DNA of 38,567 nucleotides from an uncultured Oscillospiraceae bacterium (GTDB taxonomy: Bacteria > Bacillota > Clostridia > Oscillospirales > Acutalibacteraceae). Shown here one piece after another: positions 24,628-32,082 of this stretch (position 1 is its first letter; the number at the start of each line of letters is the position of its first letter). The notes under the pieces are model-generated. The model did no database searches. It saw only the letters and a list, made by a program, of their open reading frames with translations, and had not been told where the DNA came from. The stretch lies in the NCBI GenBank assembly GCA_902478605.1, contig CABSLQ010000028.1, positions 1 through 38,567 on the forward strand. The letters run 5' to 3'. The position numbers were made by a program, and so were the translations under genes.

Positions 24628-25935
24628 TTGCATTTCTCCTTCAGCGGCGGTATCCCCTTTCCCCATGACGTGGAAAACAAGGCGCTGACCCAAGCACTGC
24701 CCATCGAAGACTACACGCCGGATCAGCTGATTCTGCCGCTGCGGCAGGGCTTTGGCGGCGCGTGCGTCCCGGTGGTGGATATCGGCCAAAAAGTGAAAAA
24801 GGGCCAATTGGTCGGCCGGCCGGGCGAAGGCGGCGGCACACCCGTTCACTGCGGTCTGTCGGGGGTGGTAAAAGCCATCGCCGAACAACCGATGGCAGAC
24901 GGTGACAAGGTGCTGAGCCTCACCATTGAGAACGACGGACTGGGCACACCGGAAGAGCCCTTTTCTTATACCGATACGCCTGACGGCCTCATCGCCCTCA
25001 TGGAACAGGCCGGCATTATCGGCATGGGCGGCGCCGGTTTTCCTGCCGCCCGCAAATACGCCACCGACAAGCCAATCCATCATGTGCTCATTAACGGCTG
25101 CGAATGCGAACCCTATCTGACCTGCGATCATCGTCTCATGCTGCAGCAGGCGACGGAGGTGATAACGGGCGCCCAGGCCATGGGACGTGCCGCCCAAGCG
25201 CCGGTATACATCTGCGTGGAAGAAAACAAGCCGGATGCCATTGCCGCCCTTCAGATGGCCGCCCGCGGCACGGCGGTCACGGTGCTGCCGCTGCCCGACC
25301 GGTACCCGCAGGGCGGCGAACGGCAGCTGATCCAGGCCGTGACAGGACAGGAGGTGCCGGACGGTGCGCTGCCCGCTGACGTCGGCGTGCTCGTCTCCAA
25401 TGTGGCCACCGCCGCCGCCCTGGCCGACGCCATGGATGGCAGGCCGCTCACCCACCGCCTTGTCACCGTCTCCGGCATGGTGAAGCGTCCGGCCAACCTG
25501 CGCGTCCCCGTCGGCACTCTGCTTTCCGATCTGCTCGCCCACTGCGGCGGCGTGATGGACGAGCCGGACGGCACGCCCACCGTGTATATTGCGGGCGGCC
25601 CCATGACCGGGCTTATGCTCAACGGGCTGGACGTGCCCGTCCTCAAGACGACGGGCGGGCTGCTTGTCCTGCCCCGCCCCGATAACACGGAGCAGAACTG
25701 TATCCGCTGCGGCGCCTGTGCCCGGGTATGTCCCTCCCGGCTGATGCCCTTTGCCATCGACAACGCCGTCATCAGCGGGCAGCCCGCGGTATGCGCCGAT
25801 TATAACGCACAGCAATGCATCGCCTGCGGCAGCTGTTCCTACGTCTGTCCGGCCAAACGACATCTTGCGGCGCGGGTTTCCCTTGTACGGGCGGCGGCGC
25901 GCCGTCAAAAGGCTGGTTCTTACAGAAAGGCGTGA
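24628..25935 (+). CDS. rnfC: electron transport complex subunit RnfC
   Basis: 435 residues. The N-terminal part has a barrel-sandwich hybrid domain, followed by the FMN/NADH-binding Rossmann motif GMGGAGFP (132-139), an SLBB-type part (near 280-330) and two [4Fe-4S] motifs: Cys358/361/364/368 and Cys397/400/403/407, each CxxCxxCxxxCP. RnfC is the peripheral cytosolic subunit that exchanges electrons with NAD(H). All clusters look intact. The start codon is TTG at 24628-24630 with an AAAGGCAGG upstream. rnfD starts within its stop codon (one-base overlap). Confidence 0.96.
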   Translation: MHFSFSGGIPFPHDVENKALTQALPIEDYTPDQLILPLRQGFGGACVPVVDIGQKVKKGQLVGRPGEGGGTPVHCGLSGVVKAIAEQPMADGDKVLSLTIENDGLGTPEEPFSYTDTPDGLIALMEQAGIIGMGGAGFPAARKYATDKPIHHVLINGCECEPYLTCDHRLMLQQATEVITGAQAMGRAAQAPVYICVEENKPDAIAALQMAARGTAVTVLPLPDRYPQGGERQLIQAVTGQEVPDGALPADVGVLVSNVATAAALADAMDGRPLTHRLVTVSGMVKRPANLRVPVGTLLSDLLAHCGGVMDEPDGTPTVYIAGGPMTGLMLNGLDVPVLKTTGGLLVLPRPDNTEQNCIRCGACARVCPSRLMPFAIDNAVISGQPAVCADYNAQQCIACGSCSYVCPAKRHLAARVSLVRAAARRQKAGSYRKA

Positions 25936-26876
25936 TGATTTTGAAACCGACCCTGCAGCACGCCGCGCCGCATATCCGGCGCGGTCTGTCTACACGCGAT
26001 GTGATGGGCGACGTCCTCATTGCCACCGTGCCGCTGATTCTCGGAGCGGTATGGAATTTCGGCTGGCGGGCCCTTTGGCTGGTGCTTATTTCCGCCGCCG
26101 TTTGCGGTGCGTGCGACTGGCTTGGCAGCCGGCTGCGCGGGCAGCCGGTATTCGACCTGAGCGGCCCGGCCACCGGGGTACTGCTGGCCTTATGCCTGCC
26201 GGTGGGCATACCCGTCTGGGCACTCGCCGCGGCGGGCGTCTTTGCCATTCTTGTCGTCAAGCAGATTCCCGGCGGCGTGGGCCGCAATATATTCAATCCC
26301 GCCATGGCGGGCCGCGCCCTGCTCATGGTGGCCTTTCCGCACACGCTGCAAGGCTATGCCAACATCGACGCGCTCAGCACCGCCACTCCGCTCACCCATC
26401 TGGAAACCGACTCCCTCCTGCCCATGCTCTTCGGCTTTGAAAACGGCAGCATGGGCGAAACCTCCGTCCTGCTGATTCTGGTGGGGGCCGCTTATCTCTA
26501 CCTGCGCGGGCGCATCCGGCTGGGCGTCCCCGTCACCTGCCTGGCTGTCTTTACGCTGTTTGTCTGGGTGTGGGGCGGTACGGTTCCCTTCACCGGCCCG
26601 GCGGCGGCGCATCTGCTGTCAGGCGGTCTGTTTTTCGCCGCTTTCTTCTTTGTCACCGACTACACCACCAAACCCGTCACCCCGGCGGGCGAATATATCT
26701 TTGCGGGCGGCGTGGGACTGCTCACGGCGATACTGCGTCTGTGGGGCACCTATCCGGAAGGCGTCTGCTTCGCCATCCTGCTGATGAATCTCGCCGCGCC
26801 GCTTATCGAATACGGCACGCGCCGCCGTGTATACGGCGTACAAAGCCGTCCTGCCGAACAGCAGGCGGAAATATAA
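25935..26876 (+). CDS. rnfD: electron transport complex subunit RnfD
   Basis: 313 residues with about nine or ten membrane helices. Family motifs: HIRRGLSTRDVMGDVLIATVP at the N-terminus and GGVGRNIFNPAMAGRALL (113-130). The flavinylation site reads DALSTATPL (145-153) where the usual form is SGATPL. Thr151 is in the position that ApbE modifies, but the Gly is a Thr. RnfD carries one or more covalent FMN and noncovalent flavin in the membrane. ATG at 25935, with AAAGGCG upstream; the longer frame back to 25815 is only shadow of rnfC. Confidence 0.94.
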   Translation: MILKPTLQHAAPHIRRGLSTRDVMGDVLIATVPLILGAVWNFGWRALWLVLISAAVCGACDWLGSRLRGQPVFDLSGPATGVLLALCLPVGIPVWALAAAGVFAILVVKQIPGGVGRNIFNPAMAGRALLMVAFPHTLQGYANIDALSTATPLTHLETDSLLPMLFGFENGSMGETSVLLILVGAAYLYLRGRIRLGVPVTCLAVFTLFVWVWGGTVPFTGPAAAHLLSGGLFFAAFFFVTDYTTKPVTPAGEYIFAGGVGLLTAILRLWGTYPEGVCFAILLMNLAAPLIEYGTRRRVYGVQSRPAEQQAEI

Positions 26877-26898
26877 TCCGTCGGAAAGGATGAATCCC

Positions 26899-28266
26899 AT
26901 GAATGCAAAAATGAAAGCCGTCCTCAATCTCCTTATTGTGGCGGCCGTGTCGGTTGCGCTGCTCTTCGGTATGAGCGCCATCACCGATTCCGTCATCGCC
27001 GATCAGGAGGACGAGGCCGCCCGCCGCGCTTTTGAGGGCCTGCTCTCCTTTGACCGTCTGGAAGCGGTACAGACCGGGGACGCCGAAGGGATCCGCGCCG
27101 CCTACAGGGCGCTGGACCAAAGCGGCAATCTGACGGGGTATGCCGTCACCGTCGAGGTGAAGGGGTATGGAGGCGAGCTGCTCGTGCATGCCGCACTCAA
27201 GCCGGACGGCCTGGAATTCCACGGTCTGCGTGTCGGCAGCCATCACGAAACGGAGGGATACGGCTCGCGGGCGGCGGAGGAAAGCTATACCAGCCGTTTT
27301 GCCGGCCTGAAGGCTCCCCTCTCTCTGGATGGCTATACCGGTATCGAAAGCACCGGGACACCGCCTCCTTCGTCCTCTTCGGCACCGGCGGCCGCCATGA
27401 AGGACGGCACCTATCACGCCGAGGAAACCTCTTATAATGAAGGGTATAAGTATTTTCTCGACATGACGGTCGAGGGCGGCAAAATCACCGCCGTCAACTG
27501 GGACGCTTACAAGGAAAACAGCGATTCCACCAAGAAAAAGGAATCCCGGGAAGGCCGCTATACCATGACCGAAACGGGGAAAAAGTGGCACGAGCAGGCC
27601 GAAATCATGGAAAAAGCTCTTATCGAGGCGGGCGATCCGGAGAAAATCGTTTTCAGTCCCGATAATGGAAAAACCGACGCTTACGCCGGCGTGTCGGTGG
27701 ATGTGAGCGTCTTCGTCCAGCTTGCGCGCAACGCAGCCGCCCAGGCGCGCGGAGAAACCTCCGCCGAGCCGGCGGCCGGATATGCCGACGGCACCTATAA
27801 GGCGGAGGAAGACGCGTATGAAGAGGGCTATAAGCAATTTGTGGAAGTGACCGTACAGGATGGCAAAATCACCGCCGTCAACTGGGATGCTTACAAAGAG
27901 GACAGCGACTCCACCAAGAAAAAAGAGTCGGAGGAAGGCCGCTATACCATGACCGAAACGGGGAAAAAGTGGCACGAGCAGGCCGAAATCATGGAAAAGG
28001 CCCTCATCGAAGCGGGCGATCCGGATAAAATCGTTTTTAGTCCCGACGACGGCAAAACCGACGCTTACGCCGGTGTATCGATAGACGTCAGTCCCTTTGT
28101 CAAGCTGGCCTCCGCCGCTCTGGAGCAGGCCCATGTGACCAAAACCGACACCACCCCGCAGGAAACCGGCGACGCGGTGGACGGCGTCAGCGGGGCGACC
28201 GTCACCTCCAAGGCCATCGTCAAGGCGGCCAATCTCGCCTATTTATTCGTCCAGACTCTCATATAA
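26899..28266 (+). CDS. rnfG: RnfG-like flavoprotein with two inserted tandem domains
   Basis: 455 residues, against roughly 200 for usual RnfG. One membrane anchor (about 8-27), then the first half of the FMN-binding domain (GYAVTVEVKGYGGELLVHAAL, HHETEGYG, residues 80-140), a Pro/Ser linker, two near-identical inserts (about 167-280 and 295-410), and last the true flavinylation motif DGVSGATVTSKAI (Thr434). The inserts resemble PplA/Tpp15-type extracellular FMN-binding repeats (TVxDGKITAVNWD, then DAYAGVS). ApbE upstream would attach FMN to Thr434. The ATG at 26899 is preferred to 26890, which overlaps the AAAGGA site. The domain interpretation is inference; the repeats are directly visible. 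Confidence 0.88.
   Translation: MNAKMKAVLNLLIVAAVSVALLFGMSAITDSVIADQEDEAARRAFEGLLSFDRLEAVQTGDAEGIRAAYRALDQSGNLTGYAVTVEVKGYGGELLVHAALKPDGLEFHGLRVGSHHETEGYGSRAAEESYTSRFAGLKAPLSLDGYTGIESTGTPPPSSSSAPAAAMKDGTYHAEETSYNEGYKYFLDMTVEGGKITAVNWDAYKENSDSTKKKESREGRYTMTETGKKWHEQAEIMEKALIEAGDPEKIVFSPDNGKTDAYAGVSVDVSVFVQLARNAAAQARGETSAEPAAGYADGTYKAEEDAYEEGYKQFVEVTVQDGKITAVNWDAYKEDSDSTKKKESEEGRYTMTETGKKWHEQAEIMEKALIEAGDPDKIVFSPDDGKTDAYAGVSIDVSPFVKLASAALEQAHVTKTDTTPQETGDAVDGVSGATVTSKAIVKAANLAYLFVQTLI
27400..28128 (+). repeat. two tandem in-frame repeats in rnfG, period 384 bases
   Basis: Unit 1 spans about 27400-27738 and unit 2 about 27784-28128. They are 128 codons apart. A 66-base run is identical at the DNA level, including synonymous positions (27549-27614 and 27933-27998). 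This points to recent duplication or gene conversion within the gene. Confidence 0.92.
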
Positions 28267-28269
28267 GAC

Positions 28270-28327
28270 GCAGGCGTATGGCCATACACCTGCAAACGGC
28301 CGGCCGCTCTCGTGAGCAGACCGGCCG
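28270..28327 (+). repeat. two consecutive palindromes between rnfG and the next gene
   Basis: First a 24-base near-perfect palindrome at 28270-28293 (GCAGGCGTATGG with CCATACACCTGC, one mismatch). Then a hairpin 28297-28327 with CGGCCGG/CCGGCCG outside GCTC-TCGT-GAGC. Neither has a T run, so they are not plain terminators. They start three bases after the rnfG stop. Confidence 0.7.
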
Positions 28328-28349
28328 CCGGAAAGGGGCCGTATTTATC

Positions 28350-29342
28350 ATGCAAGCTGTAAACAAATCCGAAGCCGCCAGGCCGGCCGGCATCTCCACA
28401 GCCGCCGCCTTCTTCTGCGTGCTGGCGGCCGCGTGCGCGACCGTCCGCTCGGCATTGCTGCTGCTGGAAATGAGCGCCGTTGTCCTGCTGCTGTGCGCAG
28501 GGCTGAAACGTGTGCTGCGCCCGTTTACGGGGCGCGGCACCCCTGTCGCTTCGGCTGTTTTTGCCGCGGCGCTGGCCGGTGTGATGCATATGGCCCTGCT
28601 CGCCTGGCGTCCCCTCTGGTGGGAAGAGCTTTCTCTTCCTCTTTATTATCTGGCCGCTTTTCTCGCCGGTGCTCTGGCAGCACAGGAGCGGGCCTGGCAC
28701 GAGGAACTGCCCCGCTTCGGCTGGTGGGCGCTCGCCCTGCTGATCATCGGCGGTGTACGCGAATGGCTGACCGACGGACGGCTCATGGGTGTGCGGCTGC
28801 TGTGGGACGGTATCTCCGCCGACTTTGGCCTGGGCGGCCTCGGGGTGATGCTCGCCGCGCTGCTGCTTGCCCTTTTCGGCCTGCGCCAGCATTGGTCGTG
28901 GAACTATTCCATCCGGGAAAGCACCCAGGCGGGCGGGCTTCTTTTTGCGTGTACCGGCATCGCCGGTATTGCCGCTTATCTCCTCTGCCGCCTTGACATG
29001 GCCATATGGGGAGAAACCTTCTGGCCCGCCCTGACGCTGGGGGCGGTGCTGCTGGTCGGCCGGGGGATCGTCCGGGATTCCCGCCGGCAGGATATGCTCG
29101 CCGACCCGGCGCTGGCGGCGGCCGGATATGCCGCACTGCTCATCATACGGGAAGGAACCGGCATCTGGTGGCAGACCCTGCTGCTCATTCTGGGGACCGC
29201 CTTGCTGACCGGTGTGCTGCTGGCTGCCTTCGGTGCCGTGGCTGTGCGGCTGGACAGTCCCGGCCTCCCCGCCCGTTTCAAGACTTCCCCCGTTTTACTG
29301 CTCTGTATCGGCACAGCACTTTACGCCTTTTCCGCTTTTTGA
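28350..29342 (+). CDS. diverged Rnf membrane subunit, probable RnfE-RnfA fusion lacking cysteines
   Basis: 330 residues with about ten to twelve membrane segments, in the place where rnfE and rnfA normally follow rnfG. The first half resembles RnfE: VVLLLCAGLKRVLRPF, LSLPLYYLAAFLAG, and IIGGVREWLTDGRLMGV (about 132-148), like the RnfE motif GxxREILGxGxxFG. The C-terminus (299-330, VRLDSPGLPARFKTSPVLLL) resembles the RnfA end ERLxxxDVPxPFxGxPIxLI. In RnfA/RnfE a conserved NC pair holds the intramembrane [2Fe-2S] cluster; here the corresponding places read LAAFLAG and LGAVLLVG, with no Cys. ATG at 28350 has GGAAAGGGG upstream. The assignment rests on motif reading and gene order, not on alignment. 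Confidence 0.65.
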   Translation: MQAVNKSEAARPAGISTAAAFFCVLAAACATVRSALLLLEMSAVVLLLCAGLKRVLRPFTGRGTPVASAVFAAALAGVMHMALLAWRPLWWEELSLPLYYLAAFLAGALAAQERAWHEELPRFGWWALALLIIGGVREWLTDGRLMGVRLLWDGISADFGLGGLGVMLAALLLALFGLRQHWSWNYSIRESTQAGGLLFACTGIAGIAAYLLCRLDMAIWGETFWPALTLGAVLLVGRGIVRDSRRQDMLADPALAAAGYAALLIIREGTGIWWQTLLLILGTALLTGVLLAAFGAVAVRLDSPGLPARFKTSPVLLLCIGTALYAFSAF

Positions 29343-29350
29343 GAATCCGC

Positions 29351-29380
29351 AAAGGCACCCCGAACCGGGTGCCTTTTTTT
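29351..29380 (+). terminator. rho-independent terminator of the apbE-rnf operon
   Basis: Stem AAAGGCACCC (29351-29360) with GGGTGCCTTT (29367-29376), followed by T's to 29380. It closes the operon eight bases after the stop, so no rnfB can be part of this transcript. Confidence 0.93.
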
Positions 29381-29454
29381 GGCGATTGCGGGTTAAATCG
29401 GAAACGCCGAAGAAGCTTATAAGCCGGTTTATCGTCCTTGTTACATTCCGTTGC

Positions 29455-29483
29455 TTGCTTTCCTGATGTCATCATCGTATACT
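29455..29483 (+). promoter_or_regulatory. sigma-A promoter of the XRE-SdpI-like gene
   Basis: TTGCTT (29455-29460), 17-base spacer, TATACT (29478-29483), 24 bases before the ATG. Confidence 0.7.
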
Positions 29484-29507
29484 GGCATAAGGAGAGGCGA
29501 TGTAAAA

Positions 29508-30398
29508 ATGATCGGTGAAAATATAAAAAGGGCCAGACAGGCCAAGGGTCTTAGCCAGGAAGAGGTGGCCGTGAAACTGCATGTGGTCCGCCAGACCGTC
29601 TCGAAATGGGAAAAAGGATTATCCGTGCCGGATGCCGATGTGCTGATGCGGCTGGCAAAATTTCTGGATGTACCTGTGAGCCAGCTGCTCGGCGTGGAAA
29701 TACAGCCGGATCCGGCGCAAAACCTGGCCGAAGAGCTCGCCCGTGTAAACGAACAGCTGGCGCTCCAAATACAAAAGGAAAGACAGCGGGAACAGGCAAA
29801 CAAAAAAAGAGGCCTTCTCCTGTTGTTGTCCTTTATCGCGATGCTGATCGCTCTGGCGGTGAAAAATGAAATCCTTTCTATCGTATTAATCGGGATCTGT
29901 ATGCTCGCTGCGCTGGTTATCCTGTATCGGAATCTTGCACTGCTGACCAGTATAACAACGGATACTTCACGTATTGGCGTTTTAAAAGCCACCACTATAT
30001 TCAATGCCATTATACTGCTGCTTGCCGTGGTGGTTGTGATATTAAACAAAGCGGCGTTTATACAAATATCCGAAGATGGCGAACGACTGCTGGTGATGCT
30101 GGTCGTGTGCATCGTCATGCTGTTCGGCGGCTTTATTTCCCCGAAGCTTCCGTTTAATCGGCACACCGGCCTGCGCCTCCCCTGGACCGTGCAGGATGAG
30201 GATACATGGAATGTAGCCCATAAAATCATCGGCTGTATTTCTCTGCCAATGGTGTTGCTGTATGCAGCGGCATCGCTGACGATTCGGAATACCGACCTGT
30301 TTGCGGCCGTTACAGGAATGAGTATCCTGCTCTGGGCCGGTATTCCGGGACTTTTGTCCTATATTTTCTTCCGAAAAAAATTTCACCGGAAAGGATAA
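29508..30398 (+). CDS. XRE-family regulator fused to a membrane SdpI-like domain
   Basis: 296 residues. An N-terminal HTH (about 5-60: IKRARQAKGLSQEEVAVKLHVVRQTVSKWEKG) of the XRE/Cro type, a short coiled linker (about 80-105), then six or so membrane segments. Near residues 205-245 is the SdpI-like motif with LPFNRHTGLRLPWTVQDEDTWNVAHK, as in SdpI immunity proteins. The combination suggests a membrane-tethered sensor-regulator, perhaps answering a toxin or envelope signal. The target is unknown; a local binding site was not found. AAGGAG lies 13 bases before the ATG, somewhat far. It is monocistronic between two terminators. Confidence 0.85.
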   Translation: MIGENIKRARQAKGLSQEEVAVKLHVVRQTVSKWEKGLSVPDADVLMRLAKFLDVPVSQLLGVEIQPDPAQNLAEELARVNEQLALQIQKERQREQANKKRGLLLLLSFIAMLIALAVKNEILSIVLIGICMLAALVILYRNLALLTSITTDTSRIGVLKATTIFNAIILLLAVVVVILNKAAFIQISEDGERLLVMLVVCIVMLFGGFISPKLPFNRHTGLRLPWTVQDEDTWNVAHKIIGCISLPMVLLYAAASLTIRNTDLFAAVTGMSILLWAGIPGLLSYIFFRKKFHRKG

Positions 30399-30437
30399 TC
30401 TTTCAGCGGGCCGCCAAAAGGCAGAGAGCTTAAAGGA

Positions 30438-30476
30438 ACATTGCCGCCAAAATCTATATGGCGGCAATGTTTTTTC
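30438..30476 (+). terminator. rho-independent terminator after the XRE-SdpI-like gene
   Basis: Stem ACATTGCCGCC (30438-30448) with GGCGGCAATGT (30460-30470), then a T run to 30476. Confidence 0.93.
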
Positions 30477-30547
30477 TGTATTTTACGCCCGCATCTGTAT
30501 AATGCGCATGGAATTTTAATTTTCTTCACAATTTCTGCCGGCATTTA

Positions 30548-30556
30548 TGTTATACT
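30548..30556 (+). promoter_or_regulatory. probable extended -10 promoter of citrate synthase
   Basis: TGTTATACT at 30548-30556 is an extended -10. A TTCACA at 30525-30530 is 20 bases away, too far to count as a good -35. It lies 31 bases before the ATG. Confidence 0.5.
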
Positions 30557-30587
30557 GAATTATCATTCAGGAAAGGACGGGGTGCGA

Positions 30588-31949
30588 ATGGCAAACAAGT
30601 ACTCAGAAATCACACCAAAAATCCAGGAGCTGTCCCAGCTCTGTCTGGACAACAGCCGGATCGATACCGCGCTGTACACACAATACAAGGTCAACCGCGG
30701 CCTGCGTGACCTCAACGGCAAAGGCGTGCTGACCGGTTTAACCGAAATTTCGGAAATTCAGTCGAGCATCGAGGTGAACGGCGAATCGGTCCCCTGCGAG
30801 GGTAAGCTGTATTACCGCGGCATCGATATAGAGGAAATTGTCGGCGGTTTTATAACGGAAAAACGGTACGGCTTTGAAGAAACGGTTTATTTGCTGCTGT
30901 TCGGTGATTTACCCACGCGGGAGCAGCTTAAGGATTTCGGGAAAGTGCTGGCGGATTACCGTACACTGCCGACCAGCTTCGTGCGCGATATCATCATGAA
31001 GGCGCCGAGCTCCGATATGATGAACACCCTGGCGCGCAGTGTGCTGACGCTGTATTCCTACGATGAGAACGCGAATGATATTTCCATTCCCAACGTGCTG
31101 CGGCAATGTCTGCAGCTTATTGCGCTGTTCCCCCTGCTGTCGGTTTACGGCTATCAGGCATACAGCCACTATCACAACAATGACAGCCTGTACATTCACA
31201 ACCCGCTGCCCGAACTGTCCACCGCGGAAAACATTCTGCGCATTCTGCGGCCTGACGCGCAGTACAGCCAACTGGAAGCCAAGGTGCTCGACCTTGCTCT
31301 GGTGCTGCATGCCGAACACGGCGGCGGCAACAACTCCACCTTCACCACCCATGTGGTCTCCTCCTCCGGCACGGACACCTATTCGGTGATCGCCGCCTCT
31401 CTCGGTTCGCTCAAGGGGCCCAAGCACGGCGGCGCGAACATCAAGGTCGTGCAGATGTTCGAAGATATGAAAAACACCCTGTCCGACTGGAAGGATGAAG
31501 AGGCGGTCAGCGCCTATCTCAAGGCGCTGCTGCATAAGGAGGCTTTTGATAAGGCGGGGCTGATTTACGGCATGGGGCATGCGGTGTATTCGCTGTCCGA
31601 TCCGCGCGCCAACATATTCAAAAAATTTGTGCAGAGCCTGTCGGTGGAAAAAGGCCGCGAGGAGGAATACGGTTTGTATTCCCTCGTGGAAAGGCTGGCA
31701 CCGCAGATCATTGCGCAGGAGCGCAAAATCTATAAAGGCGTCAGCGCCAATGTGGACTTTTACAGCGGGTTCGTGTACAGCATGCTCAACCTTCCCCTCG
31801 AGCTGTACACGCCTATCTTCGCCATTTCGCGAATTGCCGGCTGGAGCGCCCACCGTATTGAAGAGCTCATCAATGCGGGCAAAATCATCCGTCCCGCATA
31901 CAAAAGCGTGGCGGCGCACCGCGCGTACCGCCGTATTGACGAGCGATAA
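30588..31949 (+). CDS. citrate synthase
   Basis: 453 residues. It condenses oxaloacetate and acetyl-CoA. Active-site segments: HAEHGGGNNSTFT (241-253), GPKHGGANIK (277-286), GMGHAVYSLSDPRA (His near 329) and NVDFYSG near 390. It belongs to the longer clostridial type with an about 60-residue N-terminal helical extension. 2-methylcitrate synthase cannot be ruled out by sequence alone. No other citrate-cycle gene (aconitase, isocitrate dehydrogenase) is adjacent; it is monocistronic with its own promoter and terminator. Anaerobes often use it to make glutamate. ATG at 30588 preceded by GGAAAGGACGGGG. Confidence 0.94.
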   Translation: MANKYSEITPKIQELSQLCLDNSRIDTALYTQYKVNRGLRDLNGKGVLTGLTEISEIQSSIEVNGESVPCEGKLYYRGIDIEEIVGGFITEKRYGFEETVYLLLFGDLPTREQLKDFGKVLADYRTLPTSFVRDIIMKAPSSDMMNTLARSVLTLYSYDENANDISIPNVLRQCLQLIALFPLLSVYGYQAYSHYHNNDSLYIHNPLPELSTAENILRILRPDAQYSQLEAKVLDLALVLHAEHGGGNNSTFTTHVVSSSGTDTYSVIAASLGSLKGPKHGGANIKVVQMFEDMKNTLSDWKDEEAVSAYLKALLHKEAFDKAGLIYGMGHAVYSLSDPRANIFKKFVQSLSVEKGREEEYGLYSLVERLAPQIIAQERKIYKGVSANVDFYSGFVYSMLNLPLELYTPIFAISRIAGWSAHRIEELINAGKIIRPAYKSVAAHRAYRRIDER

Positions 31950-31961
31950 AAAGTGTTTAAA

Positions 31962-31993
31962 AGCCTGTCCGGTTTTTCCGGGCAGGTTTTTTT
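31962..31993 (+). terminator. rho-independent terminator of citrate synthase
   Basis: Stem CCTGTCCGG (31964-31972) with CCGGGCAGG (31978-31986), one T-G wobble, then T7. Confidence 0.9.
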
Positions 31994-32082
31994 GCATATT
32001 TTCCCTGCCGGTACAAGGATAACCGGGCGGTATGGCGGCTATTCTATATACATATACTGTTTTGGAAAGGAATGGTCACCGC

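Noticed and set aside
26803..28134. 443-codon minus-strand frame opposite rnfG
   Set aside because: Its repeats merely mirror the rnfG tandem repeats; no motif supports it and rnfG has clear domains.
28297..28327. Terminator between rnfG and the next gene
   Set aside because: Stable hairpin but no T run, and the next gene has a ribosome site at once; reported as a palindrome instead.
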